Assembly: GCA_964576075.1 (NCBI GenBank)
Contig: CAZNTX010000006.1
Location: 16,801-80,800 of the forward strand
Source: Thermohalobaculum sp964576075
Lineage (GTDB): Bacteria; Pseudomonadota; Alphaproteobacteria; Rhodobacterales; Rhodobacteraceae
Reading direction: 5' to 3'
DNA length: 64,000 nucleotides
The position numbers and the translations under genes are program-made. Under the pieces are notes generated by a model. It did not search any database. It was not told the DNA's origin and saw only the letters and a list, made by a program, of their open reading frames with translations. Shown piece by piece: positions 18,101-26,647 of this stretch. The stretch's first letter is position 1. Each line of letters starts with the position of its first letter.

Positions 18101-19389
18101 CCCCGCCGCCGCTCCCCCCCTCCCCCTGGACCGAGCGCGCGCCCCGTGCGCCGGACACGCCGCCGCTCTCCGGCGAGGCGCGGGCCGATGTCTGCGTCGT
18201 CGGCGGCGGCTTCACCGGGCTCTCCGCGGCGCTCCACCTCGCCGAGCGGGGCGTCTCGGTCGCGCTGCTCGAGACCATGGAGCCCGGCTACGGCGCCTCG
18301 GGGCGCAATGGCGGGCAGGTGATCCCGGGGCTCAAGCTCACCCCGGCCGATCTCCGCGCGCGCTTCGGCCCGGAGAAGGGCGAGGCGATCGCGGCCTTCA
18401 CCGGCGCCGCGCCGGACGTCGTCTTCGATCTGATCGCGCGGCACGCCATCGACTGCGACGCCACCCGCAGCGGCTGGGTCCAGGGCCTGCACGGCCGGGT
18501 CGCCCTCGCCCCCGCGGAGGACCGCGTCCGCCAATGGCAAGAGCGCGGCGCCGAGGTGGCGCTCCTGAGCGCCGAGGAGACGGAGCGCGTCACCGGTAGC
18601 CGCGCCTATGCCGGCGCCGTGTTCGACCGGCGCGGCGGCACGATCAACCCGCTCGCCTATGCCCGCGGGCTCGCCCGGGCGGCGATGGCCGCCGGCGCCC
18701 GGCTCCATGGCGGCACGCCGGCCGAGCGGCTCCTCCGCGACGGCGGCCTCTGGCGGGTGGAGACGCCGGGGGGCGCGGTGCTGGCCGAGCGGATCCTCCT
18801 GGCCACCAACGCCTATAGCGGCGATCTCTGGCCGGAGCTTCGCCGCGCGGTGATCCCGGTCTATTCCTACCAGATCGCCACCGCGCCCATGGGGGACAAT
18901 CTGCGCGCGCGCATCCTGCCGGGCGGGCTCGGCCTCTCCGAGACGCGCCGCCTCCTCTCCTATGCGCGCCAGGACGCCGCGGGGCGGCTCGTCCTCGGCG
19001 GGCGGGGGCGCTTTAGGGAGTCCTCCGAGCCCGGCGATTATCGGGGGGTGGCGGCCCGCCTCGCGCAGCTCTTTCCGGAGGCGTCCGCGCTCGCCGTCGA
19101 GCATCGTTGGGGCGGCAAGGTGGCCCTCTCGCTCGACCATCTGCCCCATCTCGCCGAGCCCGCGTCCGGGCTCAGCGTCGCCGCGGGGTTCAACGGGCGG
19201 GGGGTCGCGCTCACCTCCGCCGTCGGCCGCGCCATGGCCGAGCATCTGAGCGGCACGCCGCTCGCCGATCTCCCGATCCCGGCCCGCGAGATGCGCCCGA
19301 TCCCCTTCCACGGTCTGCGCCTGCCCGCGCTGCAGGCGACCGTCTGGGCCAAGCAGGCGCGCGACTGGTGGGAGTCCCGCGCCCGCTGA
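18097..19389 (+). CDS. FAD-dependent amine oxidase, PuuB/DadA-like
   Basis: A 430-residue DAO-family flavoenzyme that would oxidise a secondary or primary amine such as a gamma-glutamylated polyamine, sarcosine-like compound or D-amino acid. The FAD dinucleotide motif VGGGFTGLSAALHLAERG is followed by GYGASGRNGGQV, a hallmark of the PuuB/OrdL subgroup. The C-terminal FAD closure AAGFNGRGVALT is present. The start is a GTG inside the permease stop (GTGA). Linkage to a polyamine-type importer supports oxidation of the imported amine. It converges on the next gene with only 3 bases between. Confidence 0.83.
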   Translation: MTPPPLPPSPWTERAPRAPDTPPLSGEARADVCVVGGGFTGLSAALHLAERGVSVALLETMEPGYGASGRNGGQVIPGLKLTPADLRARFGPEKGEAIAAFTGAAPDVVFDLIARHAIDCDATRSGWVQGLHGRVALAPAEDRVRQWQERGAEVALLSAEETERVTGSRAYAGAVFDRRGGTINPLAYARGLARAAMAAGARLHGGTPAERLLRDGGLWRVETPGGAVLAERILLATNAYSGDLWPELRRAVIPVYSYQIATAPMGDNLRARILPGGLGLSETRRLLSYARQDAAGRLVLGGRGRFRESSEPGDYRGVAARLAQLFPEASALAVEHRWGGKVALSLDHLPHLAEPASGLSVAAGFNGRGVALTSAVGRAMAEHLSGTPLADLPIPAREMRPIPFHGLRLPALQATVWAKQARDWWESRAR

Positions 19390-19392
19390 GGC

Positions 19393-20358
19393 TCAGCCCG
19401 CGAGCCTCGGGCCGGCGGCGATCAGGTGACAGAGCTCGACCGTCACGGTCGCCGCGAGCCAGGCGGTCTGACCCTGCATGTCGAAGCCCGGGGTGACGGT
19501 GTTGACATCCGCGCCGACGACGTCGAGCCCCGCGAGCCCGCGCAGGAGCCCGAGCCCCTCCCGCGCCGTCAGCCCGCCCCAGGCGGGGGTGAAGACGCCG
19601 GGGGCGGTCGCCGGGTCGAAGACGTCCATGTCGAAGCAGAGGAAGACCGGGCGGTCGCCCACCCGCTCGCGGATCGCCCGCGCAGCGGCCGCCACCCCCT
19701 CGCGCTCGATCTCCGCCATGGGCAGGAGCGCATAGCCGAGCGCCTCGGCATGGGCGAAGACGCCGGGGACATAGGCATAGCCCCTGAGCCCCGCATGGAT
19801 CGAGCGCGCCGGATCGACGAGCCCGCGCTCCACCGCATGGGCGAAGGTCGTGGCGGGGTCGAGCGCCACGGCATTGGCCTGGCCGGGCTGGGGATAGGCA
19901 TCCGTGTGGCTGTCGAAATGCACGACCGCGAGGCCCGGATGGCGGGCGGCGAGGGCGGCCATGGAGGGCACGCTCACCATCCCGTCGCCGCCGAGACCGA
20001 TCGGGATCGCCCCGGCATCCAGGACCGCGCCGACCGCCTCGGTCATCCGCGCGAGCGACGTCTCCGCATCGCCATGCACCACCGCCACGTCGCCGAGATC
20101 CACGAGACCGAGGGCGGCGACGGCGTCGATGTCCTCGGGGGCCTCGGCGCGGTGGCGGCGGACCATGTCGCTCGACATCATCCGGATCGCCGCGGGGCCG
20201 AGCCGTGCGCCAGTGCGCCGGGGATGCCCGCCCGCATCGAAGGGCAGGCCGAGGATCGCGGCCTTCGCCCCCGCCCCCGCCGGGTCGCGGGTCTGCGGCA
20301 CGCCGAGGAAGCTGCCGACGGGGCGGAAGAGCCCCGTCTCCGCGAGCCCCCCGCTCAC
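19393..20358 (-). CDS. Ureohydrolase-fold protein with altered active site
   Basis: A 321-residue member of the arginase/agmatinase superfamily in which classical catalytic positions have changed. The GGDHS motif is GGDG, so the metal ligand His is Gly126. The position equal to arginase His141 is Pro168 (PATTF in place of HGTPF). The guanidinium-binding Glu is Thr287 (DVNTVTP in place of DVVEVNP). The core metal residues Asp149, His151, Asp153, Asp243 and Asp245 remain. It may bind one metal and act on another substrate, or be non-catalytic. The GTG start overlaps the DDAH stop (GTGA). Codon use looks normal and the frame is intact, so it is not a pseudogene. Confidence 0.78.
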   Translation of the reverse strand: MSGGLAETGLFRPVGSFLGVPQTRDPAGAGAKAAILGLPFDAGGHPRRTGARLGPAAIRMMSSDMVRRHRAEAPEDIDAVAALGLVDLGDVAVVHGDAETSLARMTEAVGAVLDAGAIPIGLGGDGMVSVPSMAALAARHPGLAVVHFDSHTDAYPQPGQANAVALDPATTFAHAVERGLVDPARSIHAGLRGYAYVPGVFAHAEALGYALLPMAEIEREGVAAAARAIRERVGDRPVFLCFDMDVFDPATAPGVFTPAWGGLTAREGLGLLRGLAGLDVVGADVNTVTPGFDMQGQTAWLAATVTVELCHLIAAGPRLAG

Positions 20359-21368
20359 AGCGGATCGCGGATCAGCGGCGCCGTCGAGCAATGCACCCCG
20401 CCGCCGCCCTCGAACATCAGATCGTAGTCCACCGGCACGATCTCGATGCCGAGCGCGTCCATCCGCTCCGCCGTGCGCGGGCCGAGGCCGGTCTGCATGA
20501 TCACCCGCCCGGGGCGCACCGCGAGGCAGTTGAGGCAGCCCGGCGCGTCGTCGGGATGGACCTCGATCTGCCGGATGCCGCGCGCCTCGAGCTCCTCGAG
20601 GAACCAGTAGGGCAGGAGCGTCGGGTTGGTCACGGCGGTCTCGGCGTCGACCATCACCATCGCCCCGTCGATATGCAGCCGATAGCCGGTGAGATCGACC
20701 CTGATCACCTCGGAGCCCGAGGCGCGCAGCACCTCCTCGACCTGGCGCACCCCCTCCTCGTTGACCCGCGAGGAGCGCCCGATGACCGCAAGCTTCGGCT
20801 TCAGCCACAGGAAACTGCCCCCCTCCATCAGCCCGGTGCCGTTCACCGTGCGCAGGATCGGGCAGCCGAGGCCGGCGAGCGCGCGCGTCACCGGCGCCTC
20901 CTCGCCGCGGCGCACCACGGGGCCGAGGCGGGTCACGATCGCGCCCCCTTCGACGCCGATCACGCTGTCGCGGGTATAGACCTGCTTGTGCCGGCCGGGG
21001 GCTGCGGCATCGAGGAGGACGACCTCGACCCCCTCGGCCGCGAGCGCCGCGGTCAGCGCGTCGTGCTGGGCCTGCAGCGCCTCCGCCGAGGGCAGGCGGT
21101 TGCCGCGCCAATACCAGGTCTGCCCCGCCTCGTCGCCGAAGCTGTCGAGCCGCTCGATGCGCTGGGCGGGGTCGAGCACGCCGAGCTCCGGCCCCGGGCG
21201 GTGCATCAGCACGAGGCGCAGCCGGCCGACATCGCTCTCGCAGCCCCAGCGCCGGCCCCAGACGGCCTCCTGCTGCTCCGGGCTCTCGAAGGCGGGCTCG
21301 GCATGGCTCGGGAAGCTCCGGATCGTCATGTTGTAGCGGTATTCGAACTCGCTGACCGCGCCGGTCAT
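20355..21368 (-). CDS. DDAH/arginine-deiminase-fold amidinohydrolase
   Basis: A 337-residue pentein-fold protein of the dimethylargininase/amidinotransferase group. Such enzymes attack a guanidinium carbon with a cysteine to release an amine or ammonia. Visible residues are the substrate region YTRDSV, MEGGSF, the catalytic His in LHIDGAM and the nucleophile Cys327 in GGVHCST. It belongs to a three-gene minus-strand set: isochorismatase-like hydrolase, this gene, altered ureohydrolase. A strong GAGAGGAGAGG ribosome site marks the start. A methylated arginine or other guanidino acid substrate is plausible; an amidinotransferase role is the alternative. Confidence 0.8.
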   Translation of the reverse strand: MTGAVSEFEYRYNMTIRSFPSHAEPAFESPEQQEAVWGRRWGCESDVGRLRLVLMHRPGPELGVLDPAQRIERLDSFGDEAGQTWYWRGNRLPSAEALQAQHDALTAALAAEGVEVVLLDAAAPGRHKQVYTRDSVIGVEGGAIVTRLGPVVRRGEEAPVTRALAGLGCPILRTVNGTGLMEGGSFLWLKPKLAVIGRSSRVNEEGVRQVEEVLRASGSEVIRVDLTGYRLHIDGAMVMVDAETAVTNPTLLPYWFLEELEARGIRQIEVHPDDAPGCLNCLAVRPGRVIMQTGLGPRTAERMDALGIEIVPVDYDLMFEGGGGVHCSTAPLIRDPL

Positions 21369-21380
21369 GCGCCTCTCCTC

Positions 21381-22076
21381 TCAAGTTGCGGTGGCCGCGG
21401 CGAGGCCCGCCGCGAAGGTCTCGCTGTCGGTGACGGAGCCGAAGACGCCGCCCTCGATGGTCACCGAGCGCAGGGCCCAGGCATGCAGGCCGGGCTCGAT
21501 GGCGCCGCAGGCGTCCGAGATCAGCAGCCCCTGATAGCCCCGGTCGGTCGCCTCGCGCAGCGTGGTGTGCACGCAGACGTCGATCGTGTTGCCGACGAGG
21601 GCGAGCGCGCGGATGCCGGCGGCGCGCAGCAGCCGGTCGAGATCGGTGTGGGTGAAGGCGCCGTTGGCGGTCTTGTCGACCACGGGCTCGCCCGCGCGGG
21701 GCGCGAGCTCGGGCAGGATCTCGAAGCCCGGCTCGCCGCGGATCAGCCCCCGCCCGAGCGGGCCCTCCCGGCCGACCGTGGAGCCGTAGCGCTCGGCCTT
21801 GAGCTTGCGCCAGCGGGGCATGTCGGAGAGGTCCGGGCGGTAGCCCTGGCGCGTGTGGAAGACGGCCATCCCCGCCGCACGCGCGGCCTCGAGGCAGCGG
21901 CGGGCGGGGCCGACGGCGGCGGCGAGGGGGGCGATGTCGACGCCCAACTGCGCGACATAGCCCTCCGGCGCGCAGAAATCCCGCTGCATGTCGATGACGA
22001 GGAGCGCCGTCTCGGCCGGGGCGAGCGGCTCGAGCGGCCAGGGGCAGGGGTCCGCCTCGATTTCCCAGTCCCCCAT
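21381..22076 (-). CDS. Isochorismatase-family cysteine hydrolase
   Basis: A 231-residue cysteine hydrolase of the family that includes nicotinamidase, biuret hydrolase and peroxyureidoacrylate amidohydrolase RutB. The Asp-Lys-Cys triad is complete: Asp29 (VIDMQRDF), Lys135 (VDKTANGAF) and Cys168 (NTIDVCVHTT). The cis-peptide region precedes the cysteine normally. It would hydrolyse an amide, ureide or carbamate to free ammonia. First gene of the minus-strand trio, with a GGAGGGGAGG ribosome site and only 12 bases to the DDAH-like gene. The natural substrate is not deducible. Confidence 0.82.
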   Translation of the reverse strand: MGDWEIEADPCPWPLEPLAPAETALLVIDMQRDFCAPEGYVAQLGVDIAPLAAAVGPARRCLEAARAAGMAVFHTRQGYRPDLSDMPRWRKLKAERYGSTVGREGPLGRGLIRGEPGFEILPELAPRAGEPVVDKTANGAFTHTDLDRLLRAAGIRALALVGNTIDVCVHTTLREATDRGYQGLLISDACGAIEPGLHAWALRSVTIEGGVFGSVTDSETFAAGLAAATAT

Positions 22077-22199
22077 GGCGCGTCCTCCCCTCCGTCTCCC
22101 CCGATCCTTGGCGACATCGCGCGGCGGGGCAAGAGGGCATGCTGGACGCAGCCGCGCGGATCGGGGAGACTTCTCCGGCACGGCGATGGGGGAGGGACG

Positions 22200-22787
22200 A
22201 TGCACATCCTCGAAGGCGGCCACGGCGTCGCGATCCGGCTCGCGGCGGGGGAGGGGGTGGAGATCGTCAACACCCACGGCACGCAGGTGCTCGATTGCTG
22301 GGCGCTGGCGGCGGAGGCGCCGGGGGAGGTGATGTCGATGGAGCACACGCGCTCGCGGCTGAGCCGGACCGTGCCGCGCGCGGGTGATCTCTTCTACAGC
22401 ACCCGGCGCCGCCCGATCCTGCGCTTCGAGGCCGACACCTCTCCGGGGGCGCATGACACGCTCCTCTGCGCCTGCAGCCCGGAGATCTATGCCGAGCTCG
22501 GCTGCGCGCCCGGACATCGGAGCTGCGAGGGCAATTTCCACGAGGCGCTGGCGCGGGAGGGGCTCTCGCTCGGCTGGACGCCGGGGCCCTTCAACCTCTT
22601 CATGACCACCACCGTGGGGCCCGGGGGCGAGATCCTCCGGGGCGACCCGCGCTCGCGCCCCGGCGACCTCGCGGTGCTGCGCGCGGAGATGGCGGCGATC
22701 CTCGTGCTGTCGGCCTGCCCGCAGGACGTCACCCCGATCAACGGGCCGGACCGCACCCCGCGCGAGGTGTCCTGGCGACGGGTCTGA
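22200..22787 (+). CDS. DUF1989 urea-carboxylase-associated family protein
   Basis: A 195-residue DUF1989 protein. Members are often found beside urea carboxylase and guanidine-degradation genes; their reaction is not firmly known to me. Family marks are VNTHGTQVLDCWAL, a Cys pair region LLCACSPEIYAELG, and CEGNFHEAL. The several conserved Cys and His residues suggest a metal site. ATG is preceded by GGAGGG. Urea carboxylase itself is absent from the window. The gene is divergent from the cysteine-hydrolase trio (123 bases) and upstream of the amino-acid ABC operon. Confidence 0.78.
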   Translation: MHILEGGHGVAIRLAAGEGVEIVNTHGTQVLDCWALAAEAPGEVMSMEHTRSRLSRTVPRAGDLFYSTRRRPILRFEADTSPGAHDTLLCACSPEIYAELGCAPGHRSCEGNFHEALAREGLSLGWTPGPFNLFMTTTVGPGGEILRGDPRSRPGDLAVLRAEMAAILVLSACPQDVTPINGPDRTPREVSWRRV

Positions 22788-22813
22788 GGCCGGTCCGGCG
22801 TGTGACGAGACTA

Positions 22814-22841
22814 TTGCAATCGGGCGCGCACCGTCTAGCAT
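22814..22841 (+). promoter_or_regulatory. Candidate sigma-70 promoter of the amino-acid ABC operon
   Basis: TTGCAA (22814-22819) and TAGCAT (22836-22841) are spaced by 16 bases, each matching four of six consensus bases. They lie 91 bases before the ATPase ATG, in the less GC-rich part of the gap. A similar pair lies before the unknown gene at 57706. Confidence 0.42.
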
Positions 22842-22931
22842 GTGGTGAAGTTCTGGGCGGATCGGGCGCGGCGGCGCTCCGGTTTGCCCATGACTGCATC
22901 GTTTGCCCGGGAATTGGGCAGCGGAGGGGCG

Positions 22932-23723
22932 ATGGCCGACGACCTGGAGACGCCGATGCTGGAGCTGCGCGACCTGCGCAAGAGCTTCGGCGCGTTCGAG
23001 GTCCTCAAGGGCATCTCGCTCACGCTCCGCCCCGGGGAGGTGATGGCCATCGTCGGCGTCAGCGGCTCCGGCAAGTCGACGCTCCTCAGATGCGTCAATC
23101 TCCTCGAGATGCCGACGGGGGGCGACATCCTCTTCCGCGGCGCGCGGGTGCCCTACGAGAAGGCGAACCGGGGGATCTTCTCCAACACCCGCCCGCTGAC
23201 GCGCCTGCGCGCCGAGATCGGCATGGTGTTCCAGCAGTTCAATCTCTGGCCGCACAAGACGGTGCTCGAGAACGTCCTCGAGGCGCCGCTCGCCGTGCGC
23301 GGCGCCGCCCGCGCCGAGGCCGTGGAGGAGGCGGAGGCGCTGCTCGAGCGCATCGGGCTCGCCGAGAAGCGCGACGAATACCCCTCGCGCCTCTCCGGCG
23401 GGCAGCAGCAGCGCGTCGCCATCGCCCGCGCGCTCGCCATGAAGCCCCAGCTCATGCTGTTCGACGAGGCGACCTCCTCGCTCGATCCCGAGCTCGTCGG
23501 CGAGGTGCTCGCCCTGATGGCCCAGCTTGCCGAGGAGGGGATGACGATGATGGTCGTCACCCACGAGATCCATTTCGCCCGGCAGGTGAGCCACCGCACG
23601 GTGTTCATCGACGAGGGCCGCATCGAGGAGGAGGGGCCCTCGCGGCAGGTGCTGCACACCCCCGAGAGCCCGCGCACGCAGCGCTTCCTCGAGCGCATCC
23701 TGCACGACCGGGGCGTCGAATGA
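22932..23723 (+). CDS. Polar amino-acid ABC transporter ATPase, GlnQ/HisP-like
   Basis: A 263-residue ATPase with Walker A GVSGSGKS (about 42-49), the Q-loop FQQFNLWPHKTV, signature LSGGQQQR and Walker B LMLFDEAT with switch His in VVTHEIHFA. The FQQFNLWPH sequence is typical of the histidine/glutamine class. ATG after GGAGGGG was chosen (MADDLETP); an upstream in-frame start at 22842 lacks a ribosome site. First gene of an operon that continues with permease, binding protein and M20 copy B. Confidence 0.88.
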   Translation: MADDLETPMLELRDLRKSFGAFEVLKGISLTLRPGEVMAIVGVSGSGKSTLLRCVNLLEMPTGGDILFRGARVPYEKANRGIFSNTRPLTRLRAEIGMVFQQFNLWPHKTVLENVLEAPLAVRGAARAEAVEEAEALLERIGLAEKRDEYPSRLSGGQQQRVAIARALAMKPQLMLFDEATSSLDPELVGEVLALMAQLAEEGMTMMVVTHEIHFARQVSHRTVFIDEGRIEEEGPSRQVLHTPESPRTQRFLERILHDRGVE

Positions 23724-23739
23724 GCCGGAAGGGACGCGG

Positions 23740-24441
23740 ATGAACGAGGACGCCATCGCCTCCTATTCGGGGATGTATCAGGCGGTCGACGGCTGGTGGA
23801 GCTCGATCGAGGCCTATCTGCCGCTCTTTCTGCCGGCGACCTGGGTGGTGGTGCAGGTCACCGTCCTCTCGATCCTGCTCTCCTGGGTCTGCGGGCTGGT
23901 GGCGGCGCTGATGAAGACCTCGGGCTTCCGGCTGCTGCAATATCCGGCCGAGTTCTATCTCTGGTTCGTGCGGGGCACACCGCTGCTCACGCAGATCTTC
24001 CTCGTCTATTTCGGCCTGCCGCAGCTCGGCATCCGGCTCGACGCCTTCTCCGCGGGGGTGATCGCGCTCGGCGTCAATGGCGGGGCCTATGTGGCGGAGA
24101 TCATCCGCGGCGGGCTGCTCTCGATCCCCAAGGGGCAGACGGAGTCCGCCATGGCGCTCGGCATGACCTATGCGCAGACCATGCGGCGGATCGTGCTCCC
24201 GCAAGTCGTGCGCGTGATCATCCCGCCGATCACCAACGACGCGGCGACGACGCTCAAGAACACCTCGCTCCTCTCCACCATCACCATCATGGAGCTGATG
24301 CTCCAGACCCAGGTGATCGTGAGCAGCACCTTCCGGCCGTTCGAGTTCTACATCCTCGTCTCGCTGATCTACTTGGCGATGACCACCGTTCTGATGGTGG
24401 CCATGCGATGGGCGGAACGGAGGCACGCCATCGCCTACTGA
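23740..24441 (+). CDS. Polar amino-acid ABC transporter permease
   Basis: A 233-residue HisM/GlnP-family permease with about five hydrophobic segments. FVRGTPLLTQIFLVYFGLP and the EAA loop ESAMALGMTYAQTMRRIVLPQ are hallmarks of the family. Only one permease gene is present where many systems have two, so it probably works as a homodimer. It lies 16 bases after the ATPase gene. Confidence 0.88.
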   Translation: MNEDAIASYSGMYQAVDGWWSSIEAYLPLFLPATWVVVQVTVLSILLSWVCGLVAALMKTSGFRLLQYPAEFYLWFVRGTPLLTQIFLVYFGLPQLGIRLDAFSAGVIALGVNGGAYVAEIIRGGLLSIPKGQTESAMALGMTYAQTMRRIVLPQVVRVIIPPITNDAATTLKNTSLLSTITIMELMLQTQVIVSSTFRPFEFYILVSLIYLAMTTVLMVAMRWAERRHAIAY

Positions 24442-24519
24442 CCGAGACCGCCTCCGGCCGGCCGCGAGAGCCGACCCCCGGACCGACCCAGGGCAGACGA
24501 CAGCAACAAGGAGACGATC

Positions 24520-25332
24520 ATGACCTTCCGGACCATCCTGAGACGCCTCGGCGCCGCGGCGGGCCTCGCCGTCGCCCTCGCCGCCGCCCCGAGCGACGAC
24601 GCCCGCGCGCAGGAGCTCGAGCTGATCGAGCCCGGCGTGCTGAAATGCGCCTTCACCGGCGCCTTCCCGCCCTTCTCGATGCAGACCGAGGACGGCAAGT
24701 GGCACGGGCTGACCAACGAGGTCTTCGCCGAGATGGCCAAGCGCGCGGGTCTCGAGATCGAATACGTCATCACCAAATGGGAGTCGCTGCTCGTCGGCCT
24801 GATGGCCGGGCAATACGACATCCTCTGCGACACCATGGACATCACCAAGGAGCGCCAGGAGCGGGTGCTGTTCGTCGATGGCTGGCTCGAGTCGGGCGGG
24901 CGCCTCGTCGTCCATGCCGACAGCCCGATCGAGAGCCAGGAGGACTTCGCGGGCAAGACCATGGGCGTCCTCGTCAGCTCCACCTGGGCCGAACTCGCCA
25001 AGGGCCTCGAGCCCGGCGACACCAAGTATTACCAGGCCGAGACCGACACCATGCGCGACCTCGCCGACCAGAAGATCGACGGCATGGTGACCGACTCGAT
25101 CGCCGCGGCCTACGCCATCGAGAACTCCGGCCTGCCGCTCAAGATCGTGCCCGGCTATCTCTCGCGCATCCAGAAGGGCTGGGCGGCGCAGACGCACCAG
25201 GTCAACCTCGTCGCCGCGCTCAACGAGGCGCTCGCGAGCATGATCGAGGACGGGACCTATGCCGAGATCACGAGCGACATCATCGGCTACAGCCCCGCCC
25301 CCGAGGAGCCGATCCGCAGCCTCGACGACTGA
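24520..25332 (+). CDS. Amino-acid-type ABC transporter substrate-binding protein
   Basis: A 270-residue family-3 periplasmic binding protein. The signal peptide ends at about Ala30 (DARA|QE). The first lobe contains GVLKCAFTGAFPPFSM, and the ligand-contact segment YDILCDTMDITKERQE replaces the usual DxxxAGMTIT pattern. That indicates a ligand unlike plain glutamine or histidine. AAGGAGA precedes the ATG. It is the last transport gene; a hairpin follows, then M20 copy B, suggesting the imported compound is an M20 substrate. Confidence 0.85.
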   Translation: MTFRTILRRLGAAAGLAVALAAAPSDDARAQELELIEPGVLKCAFTGAFPPFSMQTEDGKWHGLTNEVFAEMAKRAGLEIEYVITKWESLLVGLMAGQYDILCDTMDITKERQERVLFVDGWLESGGRLVVHADSPIESQEDFAGKTMGVLVSSTWAELAKGLEPGDTKYYQAETDTMRDLADQKIDGMVTDSIAAAYAIENSGLPLKIVPGYLSRIQKGWAAQTHQVNLVAALNEALASMIEDGTYAEITSDIIGYSPAPEEPIRSLDD

Positions 25333-25339
25333 CCCTCGC

Positions 25340-25363
25340 GCCGCGCGGCAGCCCCCGCGCGGC
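25340..25363 (+). terminator. Hairpin after the second binding-protein gene
   Basis: A perfect 9-base-pair stem (gccgcgcgg / ccgcgcggc) with a 6-base loop sits between the binding-protein stop and the M20 start. No T tract follows. It resembles the hairpin after the other binding-protein gene at 15250 and may set differential expression within the operon. Confidence 0.48.
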
Positions 25364-25384
25364 CCCCATGCCCCGGAGGCCAAG

Positions 25385-26647
25385 ATGGACGAGCGCGACA
25401 CGCTCCGCCGCGAGGCGATCGCCTGGATCGAGGCGGACCGCGCCCGCTTCCTCGACTTCCTCGCCCGCTTCACCCGCGCCGAGAGCCCCAACCCGCCGGG
25501 CGACACCCGCGCCGCCGGCGCCGTCGTCGAGGGCTTCCTCGAGGAGCACGGCCTGCCCTACCGCGTGATCGCGCCGAACCCGGAGATGCCCAACTTCGTC
25601 GGCCGGTCCGACGGCGCGGGCCCGGGCCCCCATGTGGTGCTGAACGGGCATATCGACGTCTTCCCCCTCGGCGATGCCGGCACCTGGACCAAGGACCCCT
25701 GGGGCGGCGAGATCGAGGCGGGGCGCATCTACGGGCGCGGGGTGAACGACATGAAGGCCGGCACCGCCTCCATGCTCTTCACCTTCCTCTATCTCCACCG
25801 CCTGCGCGACCGTCTGCCGGGCGCGGTCACCTTCACCGCCGTCTCCGACGAGGAGACCTTCGGGCCGCACGGCGCGCGCCATCTCGTGGCCGAGCATCCG
25901 GAGGTGCACGGCGATGTCTGCCTCTCGACGGAGCCCACCGGCATCCATTCGGTCCGCTTCGCCGAGAAGGGGCCGCTCTGGCTCAAATTCACCATCCGCA
26001 CCCCGGGCGCCCACGGCGCCTATCCCCACAAGAGCGCCAATGCCAACGAGATCGCGGCGCGGCTGATCCTCGCCCTCGGCGCGCTGCGCGACATCCCCGT
26101 GGAGACGCCCCCCGCCATCGCCCGCGCCCTCGAGGGGGCGGAGGAGGTGATCGACCGGGTGGCCTCCCCCGGCGCCGCCGCGATCCTGCAGAAGGTCACG
26201 CTCAACATCGGCACGGTGCAGGGCGGGGTGAAGCAGAATATGCTGCCGGGCACCTGCGTCGTCACCGCCGATATCCGCGTGCCCATGGGCCTCTCGCCCG
26301 ATGCGGTGATCGCGCGGGCGGGCGAGATCGCGGCCGGCTTCCCCGAGGCGGAGATGGAGGTCGTCGGCCGGCAGGAGCCGCTCTGGTCCGACCCCGAGCA
26401 CCCGATGTGCCGGCTCCTGCAGGCCAATGCGGAGGCCGTCGGCGGCTTTCGCCCGCCCGCCATCGTCAGCCTGCCCGGCACCGACGCCCGGCTCTGGCGC
26501 GGCCTCGGCATCCCGGCCTATGTCTACGGGATCACGCCGCGCAACGTCGCCATGGCCGACGAATACGCCGAGATCGACGAGATCGAGCATGTGCTGAAGG
26601 TCCACACCCTCTCGGTGATCGACTTTCTCTGCGGGGCGGAGCCGTGA
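25385..26647 (+). CDS. M20 family amidohydrolase (ArgE/DapE-like), copy B
   Basis: A 420-residue M20 enzyme paralogous to copy A. Metal residues are seen in LNGHIDVFPL, GRGVNDMKAG, SDEETFGPHGAR and STEPTG. The expected last histidine before xxDE is Ala (AMADEYAE). Because both copies lack this ligand, it is probably a subgroup feature and the enzymes may use one metal or a different final ligand. The ATG follows a GGAGGCCAAG context. The stop overlaps the ureohydrolase GTG by 4 bases. Likely removes an acyl group from the solute brought in by the adjacent importer. Confidence 0.82.
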   Translation: MDERDTLRREAIAWIEADRARFLDFLARFTRAESPNPPGDTRAAGAVVEGFLEEHGLPYRVIAPNPEMPNFVGRSDGAGPGPHVVLNGHIDVFPLGDAGTWTKDPWGGEIEAGRIYGRGVNDMKAGTASMLFTFLYLHRLRDRLPGAVTFTAVSDEETFGPHGARHLVAEHPEVHGDVCLSTEPTGIHSVRFAEKGPLWLKFTIRTPGAHGAYPHKSANANEIAARLILALGALRDIPVETPPAIARALEGAEEVIDRVASPGAAAILQKVTLNIGTVQGGVKQNMLPGTCVVTADIRVPMGLSPDAVIARAGEIAAGFPEAEMEVVGRQEPLWSDPEHPMCRLLQANAEAVGGFRPPAIVSLPGTDARLWRGLGIPAYVYGITPRNVAMADEYAEIDEIEHVLKVHTLSVIDFLCGAEP

